A stretch of DNA of 36,095 nucleotides. It comes from Epilithonimonas bovis DSM 19482. GTDB lineage: Bacteria > Bacteroidota > Bacteroidia > Flavobacteriales > Weeksellaceae. The translations under genes and the position numbers were made by a program. This document shows, one piece after another, positions 18,031 to 26,185 of the stretch; the first letter of the stretch is position 1; every line of letters begins with the position of its first letter. The notes beneath the pieces are model-generated. The model was given only the letters and a program-made list of their open reading frames with translations, had not been told where the DNA came from and did not search any database. The stretch spans positions 1 to 36,095 of the forward strand of contig NZ_FTPU01000031.1 in the NCBI RefSeq assembly GCF_900108115.1, given 5' to 3'.

Positions 18031-18060
18031 AAAAATCCCGAAACTAATTTCGGGATTTTT
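18031..18060 (-). terminator. Intrinsic terminator after the prolyl oligopeptidase
   Basis: A perfect 13-bp stem AAAAATCCCGAAA/TTTCGGGATTTTT with a 4-base loop. The stem ends in A/T runs on both sides, so it could act in both directions; its place right after the peptidase stop on the minus strand marks it as that gene's terminator. Confidence 0.85.
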
Positions 18061-18079
18061 AGGCTATTAATCATGAAAA

Positions 18080-20200
18080 TTATTTTTTCAAAGTCCTGAC
18101 TCCCATTTCAAATAACGCAAAACTCAACAGGTCGGCATTTTCGCCAATCACCTGTTCCGTGGAACGGCCTGCTCCGTGGCCTGCATTTTTCTCGATTCTC
18201 AAGAGAATTGGGTTGCTGCAAGATTGTTTCTCCTGCAGCTCCGCACCGAATTTGAAAGAATGTGCCGGCACAACTCTGTCATCGTGATCGCTTGTGATAA
18301 TCATTGTAGATGGGTAACAAGTTCCGGCTTTTACATTGTGAACCGGTGAGTAAGATTTCAGATAGTCGAACATTTCTTTGCTGTCTTCGGCCGTTCCGTA
18401 ATCATAGGACCAGCCCGCTCCGGCTGTGAATTTATTATATCTCAGCATATCCAAAACACCAACGCCCGGGAAAGCGACTTTTGCCAGATCTGGTCTCATC
18501 GTCATTGTTGCACCAACCAAAAGCCCACCGTTTGAACGCCCGGAAAGTGCCATAAATTCTTTGGAAGTATAACCTTTTGCCTGCAAATATTCTCCGGCAG
18601 CGATGAAGTCATTAAAAACATTTTTCTTTTGTTGTTTGGTTCCTGCATCGTGCCATTTTTTACCATATTCTCCACCGCCTCTGATGTTTGGAACAGCGTA
18701 GATTCCGCCGTTTTCCATCCAGATCGCATTCACTACAGAAAAACCTGGCTGAAGGCTGATGTTGAAACCACCGTAAGAATAAAGGATCGTAGGGTTTTTG
18801 CCATCCAACTTCGTCCCTTTTTTGTAATTGATCATCATTGGGATCTTAGTCCCGTCTTTTGAAGTGTAGAAAACCTGTTCCGAAACATAGTCATCAGGAT
18901 TGAATTTCACATTCGGTTTTTGATAAACTTCAGACTTTCCGGAATCTACGTTGTATTTATAGATGGTTCCCGGTGTGATATAATTGGTGAAAGAATAATA
19001 GATGTCTTTCTCTTCTTTTTTACCACCAAATCCGGAAATATTCCCTTTTCCGGGAAGTGTAATTTCTCTCACTAATTTCCCGGTTTTATCGAATTGTTTA
19101 ACGATATCAATCGCATCTTTCATATAAGTTGCGAAGAAATAACCGCCGCCTTCCGAGATTCCGAGTACATTTTCTGTTTCCGGGATCACATCTTTCCAAT
19201 TCTCCGGGCTTGGATTTTTGATGCTGGCTTTTACCAGTCTCATATTGGGCGCATCTTTATCGGTGAAGATGAAAAGATCATCGCCCTGAGTGTCTACAAT
19301 ATCAGCATTAATGTCAAATCCTTTGTTGATCTGGACAAAATCGCCTCCGTTTTTCAGGTCTTTGATGTATAATTCGTTGCCGTTGGTAGCATTAGCTCCT
19401 GAGATAATCAAAAATCTTTGGTCTTCGGAAACGCTGGCAGACAGATAACGTCTTGGTGTTTTTTCGCCTCCGAAAATCAATTGGTCTTCGGATTGTTTTG
19501 TACCGAGTTTATGGAAATAAACTTTGTGTTTATCGGTCATTCCTGAAAGAACTGTTCCTTCTTTTGGTTTGTCGTAGCTGGAATAGTAGAAACCTTCGTC
19601 GCCTTTCCAGGCAATTCCACTGAATTTCACATCAATCAAAGTATCATCAATCTGTTTTTTGGTAATGGCATCAATGATAATGATCTTATTCCAGTCGCTT
19701 CCGCCTTCCGAAATAGAATAAGCGGCAAGATTCCCTTTTTTATTGAAAGACAGATTGGTTAGAGATGTCGTCCCATCTTTGGAGAATTGGTTCGGGTCCA
19801 GGAAAACCTCGATATTTCTGGTTTTCATACCAGTTCTGTAGATCACAGATTGTGCCTGCAATCCGTTGTTTTTGGAATAATACGTATAATCTCCTTCTTT
19901 GAAGGGCGCAGAGATCTTTTCATAGTTCCAGATATCTCTCAATTGATTTTTTATCGTTTCCCTGAAAGGGATTTTTGACAAATAATTCTGGCTGTAAGCC
20001 ACTTCCTCGTCCACCCATTTTTTTGTCGCTTCGGAATCGTTTTCCAGATCGCGGTAAGGATCTGCAACTGGAGTTCCGAAATATTGGTCAACTTGGTTTC
20101 CTTTCTGAGCTTTGGGATAATTGGGATTGGTCATAGATTGAGCTTGGGCGCCGATGTAACACACAACAGCAGCGGATGTAAGAATTGAAGTTAATTTCAT
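18080..20200 (-). CDS. Secreted prolyl oligopeptidase (S9A family)
   Basis: This serine peptidase cuts short peptides after proline. The 706-residue protein has a signal peptide (cleavage near AQA-QS, residue 20-21), so it acts in the periplasm or outside, as in the Elizabethkingia (Flavobacterium) meningosepticum enzyme. The N-terminal seven-bladed propeller spans about 90-440. The catalytic domain has S556 in SGRSNGG, D641 in SDHDDRVVP and H675 in NAGHGAG, very close in numbering to porcine POP. An NIRGGGEYG motif is present. Length is normal. Its own terminator follows. Confidence 0.95.
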   Translation of the reverse strand: MKLTSILTSAAVVCYIGAQAQSMTNPNYPKAQKGNQVDQYFGTPVADPYRDLENDSEATKKWVDEEVAYSQNYLSKIPFRETIKNQLRDIWNYEKISAPFKEGDYTYYSKNNGLQAQSVIYRTGMKTRNIEVFLDPNQFSKDGTTSLTNLSFNKKGNLAAYSISEGGSDWNKIIIIDAITKKQIDDTLIDVKFSGIAWKGDEGFYYSSYDKPKEGTVLSGMTDKHKVYFHKLGTKQSEDQLIFGGEKTPRRYLSASVSEDQRFLIISGANATNGNELYIKDLKNGGDFVQINKGFDINADIVDTQGDDLFIFTDKDAPNMRLVKASIKNPSPENWKDVIPETENVLGISEGGGYFFATYMKDAIDIVKQFDKTGKLVREITLPGKGNISGFGGKKEEKDIYYSFTNYITPGTIYKYNVDSGKSEVYQKPNVKFNPDDYVSEQVFYTSKDGTKIPMMINYKKGTKLDGKNPTILYSYGGFNISLQPGFSVVNAIWMENGGIYAVPNIRGGGEYGKKWHDAGTKQQKKNVFNDFIAAGEYLQAKGYTSKEFMALSGRSNGGLLVGATMTMRPDLAKVAFPGVGVLDMLRYNKFTAGAGWSYDYGTAEDSKEMFDYLKSYSPVHNVKAGTCYPSTMIITSDHDDRVVPAHSFKFGAELQEKQSCSNPILLRIEKNAGHGAGRSTEQVIGENADLLSFALFEMGVRTLKK

Positions 20201-20416
20201 ATGGAGATTATATTTTTTTCAAAGGTCATATGTTATCGCGGTATATTCATTGGTTTTTTGAGGTCTCTCAATTAAGCCGATTTCATACTTTATTTTTGAT
20301 TCTTTCCAAAATTAATAAAAATTCCCTCGCCAAAGACGAAGGAATCTGATGAAATATTAATTTTAGGCAAGATTTTAAAAACTATATGCTTAAATATTTC
20401 CTTTTAAAATTTTATG

Positions 20417-20424
20417 TAAATTTG
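20417..20424 (+). promoter_or_regulatory. -7 box of the toxin-antitoxin operon
   Basis: TAAATTTG matches TAnnTTTG, 18 bases before the antitoxin ATG; no -33 TTG is evident. The 242 bases upstream, to the peptidase start, are AT-rich and show nothing else. Confidence 0.45.
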
Positions 20425-20442
20425 AATTAAATAATTAGTGAG

Positions 20443-20685
20443 ATGAGTACGGCTGAATTAAAACTTAAACTAGAATTAATTAATAAAATAACCGAATTAA
20501 AAGAAATTCGGATTGTTAAAGAATTAAAAAAACTTCTTGATTTTGAACTCGATAAAGAAATTTTTGAACTTTCTCAAAAACAAAAAAATCGAATTACAAA
20601 AGCAAGAAAAGAATATTCTAATGGTGAAGTTTTTACAAATGAAGAAGTTGAAAATGAAATTGAGCAATGGCTAAACGAAAAATAA
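20443..20685 (+). CDS. Antitoxin of a type II toxin-antitoxin pair
   Basis: An 80-residue, highly charged protein (very rich in Lys and Glu) with the size and position of an antitoxin: directly upstream of a RelE/ParE-like toxin and overlapping it by 19 bases. The C-terminus (NGEVFTNEEVENEIEQWLNE) resembles the toxin-wrapping tail of such antitoxins; no clear DNA-binding fold could be assigned to the N-terminal helices. The DNA is markedly AT-rich compared with flanking genes, consistent with transfer. It appears intact while its toxin is broken. Confidence 0.75.
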   Translation: MSTAELKLKLELINKITELKEIRIVKELKKLLDFELDKEIFELSQKQKNRITKARKEYSNGEVFTNEEVENEIEQWLNEK

Positions 20686-20971
20686 TTTGGACTAAATCCG
20701 CAAAGTTAAAACGAAACGAAATTCTAAAATATTGGATTAACAGAACAAAATCTAAAACATACAGCAAAAAACTCAACAAATTATTTAGCGAAGCCATAAA
20801 TCTTTTATCAGAACATCCAAAAATTGGAAGAACCACAAATGATGGAGAAACTCGAATAAATATTGTTCGGGACTATCTTATTTTTATGAATTTAGTGAAA
20901 GAGAACTAATTATCCAATCAATTTGAGACGCAAGACGAGATGAAAATGACACCGAATTTGATTACACTTAA
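20667..20971 (+). pseudogene. RelE/ParE-family toxin, disrupted by frameshift and nonsense mutation
   Basis: The first 72 residues read as a ParE/RelE-type toxin: KIIWTKSAKLKRNEILKYW, then FSEAINLLSEHPKIGR and INIVRDYLIF. In the T run at 20881-20885 one base is missing; as it stands the frame ends at 20909 after 80 residues. Restoring the base gives the family C-terminus YEFSERELIIQSI, then a TGA at 20924-20926 exactly where the family has the Trp of its SIWDxRR motif, then DARRDENDTEFDYT and TAA at 20969-20971. Full-length members are near 100 residues, so the restored product (about 101) fits. Two independent lesions make loss of function likely; the indel alone could be a sequencing error, the TGA less so. 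Confidence 0.8.
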
Positions 20972-20999
20972 AAAAACTCGTATTACATAAGTTCTATTT

Positions 21000-21641
21000 T
21001 TATTTCTGGCTGAGGAAATTTTCTGCTTCGCCCTTTCCCCATTTTGGATCCAATGAAGATTTTGATTGATAAGTACCAAACTGATCAACCGCTTTTTTAA
21101 AAAGCTCCTGGCCTTTTGCTTTGCTTCCTCCAAATTGTTCCGGAGTGAAATAAGCATCTTCTGCCTGTAACAGAGTAATTCTCGGGTTCGTAGGATCCAA
21201 TTCCTGCGCTTTTGCCAACGCCTGTTGTGCAATCGGCGATTCCTGCATATATCTGGACATCGGGTCTGCCATCATTCGCAGGCCGCTTGTCATTTTTTTA
21301 AGAATAAAAAGTTCAGCGTTGTTAGGACTTAATGCTTCTGCTTTGGCGATGTATTTTTCAGCATCTGCCGCAACCGGATCCAGTTCTGAAGTTTTCCCGG
21401 ACTGCATCAGGATTCTTCCTTTTTGGATGGTTGCAAATGCCGCGTAATAATAGGGTAGCCATTGCGTATTTTCTTTGGTTCCGATTCTGTCAAAATCATT
21501 GGCCAAAGCCGTGAATTCATCCGGCGTTTTATGGTCTTCTACTTTAGCTATTTTTTCTGTCATTGCTTTTTCAAAAGCCGTTTGTGCGAAAGTTGTAAAT
21601 CCTACAAAAAGTAAAGCGGCAGTTAATAATAAATTTTTCAT
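21000..21641 (-). CDS. Exported helical (TPR-like) protein
   Basis: A 213-residue protein with a signal peptide ending near TTFAQ (residue 20). The mature part is alpha-helical with TPR-like spacing: PYYYAAFATIQKGRILMQSG, AEKYIAKAEALSPNNAELFI, then AQQALAKAQELDPTNPRITL with typical A and P positions. It probably forms a periplasmic protein-binding solenoid; partner unknown. It is convergent with the toxin remnant and stands alone on its strand. Confidence 0.8.
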   Translation of the reverse strand: MKNLLLTAALLFVGFTTFAQTAFEKAMTEKIAKVEDHKTPDEFTALANDFDRIGTKENTQWLPYYYAAFATIQKGRILMQSGKTSELDPVAADAEKYIAKAEALSPNNAELFILKKMTSGLRMMADPMSRYMQESPIAQQALAKAQELDPTNPRITLLQAEDAYFTPEQFGGSKAKGQELFKKAVDQFGTYQSKSSLDPKWGKGEAENFLSQK

Positions 21642-21875
21642 TTGATAAATTTTATTGGTTTTTAATGGTCAAATGGAATCATAAATGATTTCATTTGGAT
21701 ATTTTTTGTTTGTTATTTTAATTTTATAAGTCAAAGATAGAATGATTGCTTTTCCATATAAATTTTATTCTGCTGAACTGTCGTTTTTGATGTCTGAATG
21801 GTAAAATAGGATTGTTTAACAAGTGATTATTTGTTGTATAAACTGATATTTGTCACACTGTTTAAATTATACTTG

Positions 21876-21904
21876 TTTGGTATGAATTCAATTTAATATG
21901 TTTG
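21876..21904 (+). promoter_or_regulatory. Promoter of the metNIQ operon
   Basis: TTTG at 21876-21879 and TATGTTTG at 21897-21904 are separated by 17 bases, a good match to the Bacteroidota -33/-7 pair. It is the best complete promoter seen in the window. Transcription would start near 21907-21910, about 150 bases before metN. The 235 bases between the 21641 start and this promoter show nothing else. Confidence 0.65.
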
Positions 21905-22057
21905 CACAGGCTTTTTTTAAACACTATCAATGGCTGTAAAATTTTGTTTTGTTACGATTGACTTTTCAAAAGCGATATGAAGTAGAAAAATAGTGTGTTT
22001 ATTTTGAAAACCTTTCATAATCTCATTTGAAAGGTTTTTCTTTTTAACTAATATAAA
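21905..22057 (+). promoter_or_regulatory. Leader of metN with fold and attenuator-like terminator
   Basis: Between promoter and metN lies about 150 bases able to fold. ACACTAT (21921-21927) pairs with ATAGTGT (21990-21996), enclosing smaller stems such as TCAAT/ATTGA. TTTTCAAAA (21963-21971) can instead pair with TTTTGAAAA (22002-22010), which would take the 5' arm of the terminator at 22007-22038. This is the layout of a riboswitch or attenuator. A 16-codon ORF (21930-21980) lies inside but is not Met-rich. No known SAM riboswitch was recognised. Confidence 0.45.
22007..22045 (+). terminator. Intrinsic terminator immediately upstream of metN
   Basis: An 11-bp stem AAAACCTTTCA/TGAAAGGTTTT (22007-22017 with 22028-22038) with a 10-base loop and a T-rich tail, ending 12 bases before the metN ATG. 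No gene on this strand lies between the promoter and this hairpin, so it must act on the metN leader. Confidence 0.75.
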
Positions 22058-23083
22058 ATGATTGAATTAATAAACGTCTCCAAACGTTTTAAAACCAAAA
22101 ATAAGACGATACAGGCTTTATCAGACGTGTCTCTGACTGTTGATAAAGGTGAGATCTTCGGCGTGATTGGGACTTCCGGCGCGGGTAAAAGCACGCTCAT
22201 ACGCTGCGTAAACCTGTTGGAACGGCCAAACGAAGGCCAAGTAATTGTTGATAATGTAGAACTGACCAAGCTTTCTGCTGCTCAACTGACTCTCGAAAGA
22301 AGGAAAATTGCAATGATTTTCCAGCATTTCAATCTGTTATCATCCAGGACTGTTTTTGATAATGTGGCGTTCCCTTTAGAATTAGAAGGAAAACCGAAGT
22401 CAGAAATCAGCGAAAAAGTGAATGGGCTTTTGGAATTGGTCGGGCTCAGTGAAAAAGCAAAAGATTATCCCGCCAACTTGTCCGGCGGGCAGAAACAAAG
22501 GGTTGCGATTGCAAGAGCTTTGGCCAACGACCCGAAAGTTCTGCTTTGTGACGAAGCGACAAGTGCACTGGACCCCGCAACTACGAAATCGATACTGCAG
22601 CTTCTAAAATCGATCAATCAAAAACTCAATCTTACGATTCTTCTCATTACCCACGAAATGGAAGTGATTAAAACCATCTGCGACAAAGTGGCGGTGATTG
22701 ATCACGGACAGTTGGCCGAGCAGGGGAAAGTGGAACAAATCTTCATCCATCCCGAAAAAGAGATTATCAAAGGTTTTATCCAGTCTTCTCTTAATGTAGG
22801 ATTACCAGCGATTTATCAGGACGCTGTTGGCAATGATAGTAAGGACGGAAACCCGTTGGTCAAAATTCTTGTTCGTGGCAATGACGAGCAAAGTTCTGTA
22901 ATCATCAATCTTTATGAAAAATTTGATATTAAAGCAAAGATTATCAGCGCTCAACTGGAATATGTTGGCCACTTGAGTTTTGGGGTTTTGCTTTTGGAGC
23001 TGAAAGAAGGAAACATCAATGAGGCTTTGGCTTATTTGGAAAATGAATATGCAAACGCAGAAATTTTAGGTTATGTCGGATAG
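22058..23083 (+). CDS. metN: Methionine ABC transporter ATP-binding protein MetN
   Basis: MetN powers the MetNIQ importer for L- and D-methionine. The 341-residue protein is intact: Walker A GTSGAGKST (38-46), Q-loop IFQHFNLL, signature LSGGQKQRVAIARAL, Walker B VLLCDEATSALD, H-loop ITHEME, and the C-terminal NIL domain (about 260-341) that binds methionine for feedback inhibition. It overlaps metI by 11 bases. Because metI and metQ are disrupted, MetN probably has no working partner unless another copy exists elsewhere. Confidence 0.94.
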   Translation: MIELINVSKRFKTKNKTIQALSDVSLTVDKGEIFGVIGTSGAGKSTLIRCVNLLERPNEGQVIVDNVELTKLSAAQLTLERRKIAMIFQHFNLLSSRTVFDNVAFPLELEGKPKSEISEKVNGLLELVGLSEKAKDYPANLSGGQKQRVAIARALANDPKVLLCDEATSALDPATTKSILQLLKSINQKLNLTILLITHEMEVIKTICDKVAVIDHGQLAEQGKVEQIFIHPEKEIIKGFIQSSLNVGLPAIYQDAVGNDSKDGNPLVKILVRGNDEQSSVIINLYEKFDIKAKIISAQLEYVGHLSFGVLLLELKEGNINEALAYLENEYANAEILGYVG

Positions 23084-23727
23084 TATCATCAATTTGTTAT
23101 TTCAAGGGACGATTGAAACGATTGTAATGACCTTGGTTTCAGGATTTTTTGGATTTGTTCTGGGATTACCGACAGGGATTTTTCTTTTCCTCACCAGAAA
23201 AGGCCAGTTATTGGAAAATAAGATATCACACCAAATCGTATCAATTATAGTCAATATTTTCCGTTCGATCCCGTTTATCATTCTCATTGTCTGGATGATA
23301 CCCTTTACACGAACCATTGTTGGAACGTCGATTGGCGTTGCGGCAGCATTGGTTCCGCTGAGTGTAGGTTCGGCTCCGTTTATTGCCAGATTGGTAGAAA
23401 ACAGCCTGTTGGAAATACCTTCAGGTTTGATAGAAGCCAGCGAGAGCAATGGGTGCAAAACCACTTCAAATCATCCGAAAAGTCCTTTTGCCGGAAGCTT
23501 TACTGTCACTAATCAATAATGTTAGCATTACATTAATTACACTCGTTGGTTATTCTGCAATGGGCGGTGCAGTTGGCGCTGGCGGATTGGGACAAGTTGG
23601 ATATCAGTATGGTTATATCGGATATGATTTCGCGGTAATGAATTCGGTTTTGGTATTGTTGATCGTGCTGGTTTTCATTATCCAGATTTCCGGGGACCTG
23701 CTTTCAAAAAAATTCAATCACAGATAA
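23073..23727 (+). pseudogene. metI: Methionine ABC transporter permease MetI, frameshifted
   Basis: The first frame reads as MetI to about residue 125 (TIETIVMTLVSGFFGFVLGL, FRSIPFIILIVWMIPFTR, SVGSAPFIARLVE, SGLIEAS), then turns to unrelated sequence and stops at 23519. The second frame, from about 23449, continues exactly where MetI should: MGAKPLQIIRKVLLPEALLS, TLITLVGYSAMGGAVGAGG. One extra A near 23448-23449 (AGCAAT for AGCAT) separates them. Without it the gene would encode about 217 residues, the usual MetI length. The break falls in the EAA loop that couples permease to MetN, so neither half would work. Confidence 0.88.
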
Positions 23728-23854
23728 TATTAAATATTTAAAACTAATAATTCTCCCAGATTAGTCAGATTTAGCAAATTTTAAATTTGACAATACCCAA
23801 ATCAGAAAAACCCAGAAGAGTTAAAGATACTTTGTTAATTATAAATTATAAAAA

Positions 23855-24654
23855 ATGAAATCAAAAATATTTGCGTTAGCATTGGCAATCATCACATTGT
23901 CAGCCTGCAACAAAAAAGAATCAAACCCTAATGTCCTGAAAGTCGGGATCGCAACCGGACCGGAACAGAACCTTGCCGAAACAGCCAAAAAAGTGGCGAA
24001 AAAAAATACGGACTGGATGTGGAGCTGGTAACCTTCAATGATTATGTGGTTCCCAATGAAGCTCTGAGCCAGGGCGATGTGGATGTGAACGCTTTCCAGC
24101 ATTTGCCTTATCTGGAAGAGCAATCTAAACAACGTGGTTATAAATTGGTGGTTGTAGGCAAAACTTTTGTTTATCCGATTGTGGCTTATTCTAAAAAGAT
24201 AAAATCGGTGTCCGAATTGCAGCCCAGACAAACAATTGTAATTCCAAATGACCCGACCAATGGCGGACGTTCTTTGTTATTATTACAAAAACAAGGCTTA
24301 ATCAAACTAAAAGACGGCGTTGGGCTTTTGCCTAAGGTTACAGACATTGTTGCAAATCCGAAAAATCTAAAAATCTTAGAATTAGAAGCGCCACAAATCC
24401 CAAGAGTTTTGGAAGACAAAGAAGTAGCATTAGCTATTATCAATAATAATTTTGCAGCTCAGGCTGGCTTGGATCCTGAGAACGAAGGATTATTCACAGA
24501 AGATAAGAACTCTCCTTATGCCAATCTGATTGTGGCAAGAGAAGATAATAAGAATGACGAAAAAGTCAAAAAATTTGTATAAGCTTATCAGTCTTCGGAA
24601 GTAGAAGCCGAAGCTCAAAAAATCTTCAAGGGAGGAGCGGTGAAAGCGTGGTAA
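23855..24654 (+). pseudogene. metQ: Methionine-binding lipoprotein MetQ, frameshift plus premature stop
   Basis: The gene starts at ATG 23855 with a lipoprotein signal (ITLSAC). After about 50 residues an A run at 23999-24006 lacks one base; the original frame then ends within a few codons. The next frame continues MetQ: VELVTFNDYVVPNEALSQGD, VDVNAFQHLPYL, GKTFVYPIVAYSKK, IPNDPTNGGRSLLLL. It meets TAA at 24580-24582, where family members have the Gln of FVQAYQS. The same frame goes on AYQSSEVEAEAQKIF, KGGAVKAW to a natural stop at 24652-24654. With both lesions repaired, the protein would be about 266 residues, normal for MetQ. Confidence 0.88.
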
Positions 24655-24742
24655 AACTTTCGAAATATATTTAGTTTTTTTGATTGGCGATTCTCTTATA
24701 GGGTCGTCAATTTTGTTTCTAAATATTACGGAAAAATATTTT

Positions 24743-25252
24743 CTATTCTAAGTAAATCAAAACGTCATTGCCAACCTGCTCATCTAAAGATTTTATCAAA
24801 ACGGCATTTTTAGTTTTTTTCCTGAGCTCGTCCACAAAAAAACTGCTTTCAAAAAACTGCCGGTGGACGCCTGGTAGAAGACTCATAAAATAATCCATCC
24901 CAACCTGGTTATTATGACGGTCCATTTTGGTTTCCAAAGGCTGGTTTGGGAAAAGATCTTCGTGCATATCTGTCAGTTTTTTACACCATTTTAAGGATTT
25001 TTCCGGAGAAGAAACCTTGCAGAAATACATCATAATCAGGCAGCACCAATAGGCATGACGGAAGGCGTTGCCTTTGCCGCTATTGGAATTGGTTTTTGGG
25101 TACAACTCTTTGGCTTTCTGAAAAGCCCGTAAGCTGGCATAGGTATAAAGAAATGCGAAAAGCGGATGCATAATCCCTATCGAAAAAACCTTCAATAATT
25201 TACTAAAGGTTAATGATTTCAGTGCTCTAAAAAAAATCCCTATAAATCTCAT
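24743..25252 (-). CDS. DUF6973-like protein
   Basis: The 169-residue protein has two conserved-looking blocks, GKGNAFRHAYWCCLI (about 58-72) and KMDRHNNQVGMDYF (about 109-122), with His and Asn residues that resemble DUF6973 domains. These occur alone or at the ends of larger bacterial proteins; activity is unknown. An N-terminal hydrophobic stretch with lysines (IFFRALKSLTFSKLLKVFSI) suggests membrane association. The ATG at 25252 directly abuts the T run of the accD terminator, leaving no room for a separate leader; Met27 (MHPLFAF) is an alternative start. Confidence 0.68.
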   Translation of the reverse strand: MRFIGIFFRALKSLTFSKLLKVFSIGIMHPLFAFLYTYASLRAFQKAKELYPKTNSNSGKGNAFRHAYWCCLIMMYFCKVSSPEKSLKWCKKLTDMHEDLFPNQPLETKMDRHNNQVGMDYFMSLLPGVHRQFFESSFFVDELRKKTKNAVLIKSLDEQVGNDVLIYLE

Positions 25253-25280
25253 AAAAAAACTCTCTCAGAGTTGAGAGAGT
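25252..25280 (-). terminator. Intrinsic terminator after accD
   Basis: A perfect 9-bp stem ACTCTCTCA/TGAGAGAGT (25259-25267 with 25272-25280), 4-base loop, then seven U on the minus strand (25252-25258). It ends at the start codon of the next gene. Confidence 0.85.
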
Positions 25281-25303
25281 ATATTTTAGTTTCAGTAATT
25301 TAA

Positions 25304-26161
25304 TTAATGATATTCGTGAGTCAAAAGTTTCACAACTCTGGAAACCTGCTGTTTGATTTCTGTCCTTTTAACAATAAAATCTACAAAGCCTTTTTCCTGT
25401 AAAAACTCAGAAGTCTGAAATCCTTCCGGCAAATCTTTACCAATTGTCTCACGGATAACTCTAGGCCCTGCAAACCCAATCAGTGCGCTTGGTTCTGCAA
25501 TGATAAGGTCGGCTGTCATTGCAAAAGACGCCGTAATGCCGCCAAATGTAGGATCCGTCAAATAAGCGATGTAAGGTAAACCCGCATCCGAAAGCTGTAC
25601 TAATTTGGCCTGTACTTTTGCCAATTGCATCAAAGAGTAAGCTGCTTCCTGCATCCTTGCGCCACCGGACTGGCAGATGATCATATAAGGCAATTTGTTT
25701 TTGATACAATAATCGATTGCTCTTCTGATTTTTTCGCCCATTACGGAACCGAGTGAACCTCCGATAAATGCAAAATCCATACAGGAAACTACCATTTCTT
25801 CGCCGTTCACCTTACCGGTGGCATTACGGATAGAATCGGTCAGTTTTGTTTTGGATTTGACTTCTTTCAGACGGTCTGTGTAAGACTTGGTATCTTTAAA
25901 TTTAAGGATATCAATACTTTCTACGTCAGCATCCAGTTCTTTGAATTTTTGATCATCAAAAAGCATATCAAAGTATTCTCTACTTCCGATCCTTACATGG
26001 AAACCATCTTCCGGAGAGACAAAGTTATTAGCGCGAAGTTCCTCGGCCTCGATAATTTTACCAGTTGGCGTTTTGTGCCAAAGCCCTTTGGGAACATCCT
26101 TTTTATCTTCGGTAGAAGTGGTGATATTTTGGGTTTTCCTTTTAAACCAATCAAATGCCAT
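25304..26161 (-). CDS. accD: Acetyl-CoA carboxylase carboxyltransferase subunit beta
   Basis: AccD, with AccA, transfers carboxyl from carboxybiotin to acetyl-CoA to make malonyl-CoA, the first step of fatty acid synthesis. The 285-residue protein has the crotonase-like core: [68 protein letters not shown] and [11 protein letters not shown]. The N-terminal zinc ribbon is degenerate: where other AccDs have four Cys in two CxxC pairs, this one has T31, T33, S49 and D52. The surrounding fold ([30 protein letters not shown]) is kept, and to my knowledge this is common in Flavobacteriales. It lies downstream of fbaA with an 81-base gap. Confidence 0.95.
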   Translation of the reverse strand: MAFDWFKRKTQNITTSTEDKKDVPKGLWHKTPTGKIIEAEELRANNFVSPEDGFHVRIGSREYFDMLFDDQKFKELDADVESIDILKFKDTKSYTDRLKEVKSKTKLTDSIRNATGKVNGEEMVVSCMDFAFIGGSLGSVMGEKIRRAIDYCIKNKLPYMIICQSGGARMQEAAYSLMQLAKVQAKLVQLSDAGLPYIAYLTDPTFGGITASFAMTADLIIAEPSALIGFAGPRVIRETIGKDLPEGFQTSEFLQEKGFVDFIVKRTEIKQQVSRVVKLLTHEYH

Positions 26162-26185
26162 AATCTATAATTGATGAATGATAAT

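Noticed and set aside
21905-22057. Known SAM riboswitch before metN
   Set aside because: No conserved S-box or SAM-II core could be recognised by eye. The leader is reported only as an unidentified attenuator-like structure.
23449-23727. A separate small permease gene after metI
   Set aside because: It is the C-terminal third of MetI in a shifted frame; sequence continuity across the one-base insertion is clear.
24019-24582. A complete substrate-binding protein starting at GTG 24019
   Set aside because: It lacks the lipoprotein signal, which is present in the other frame at 23855, and it ends early compared with MetQ. It is the middle of a disrupted gene.
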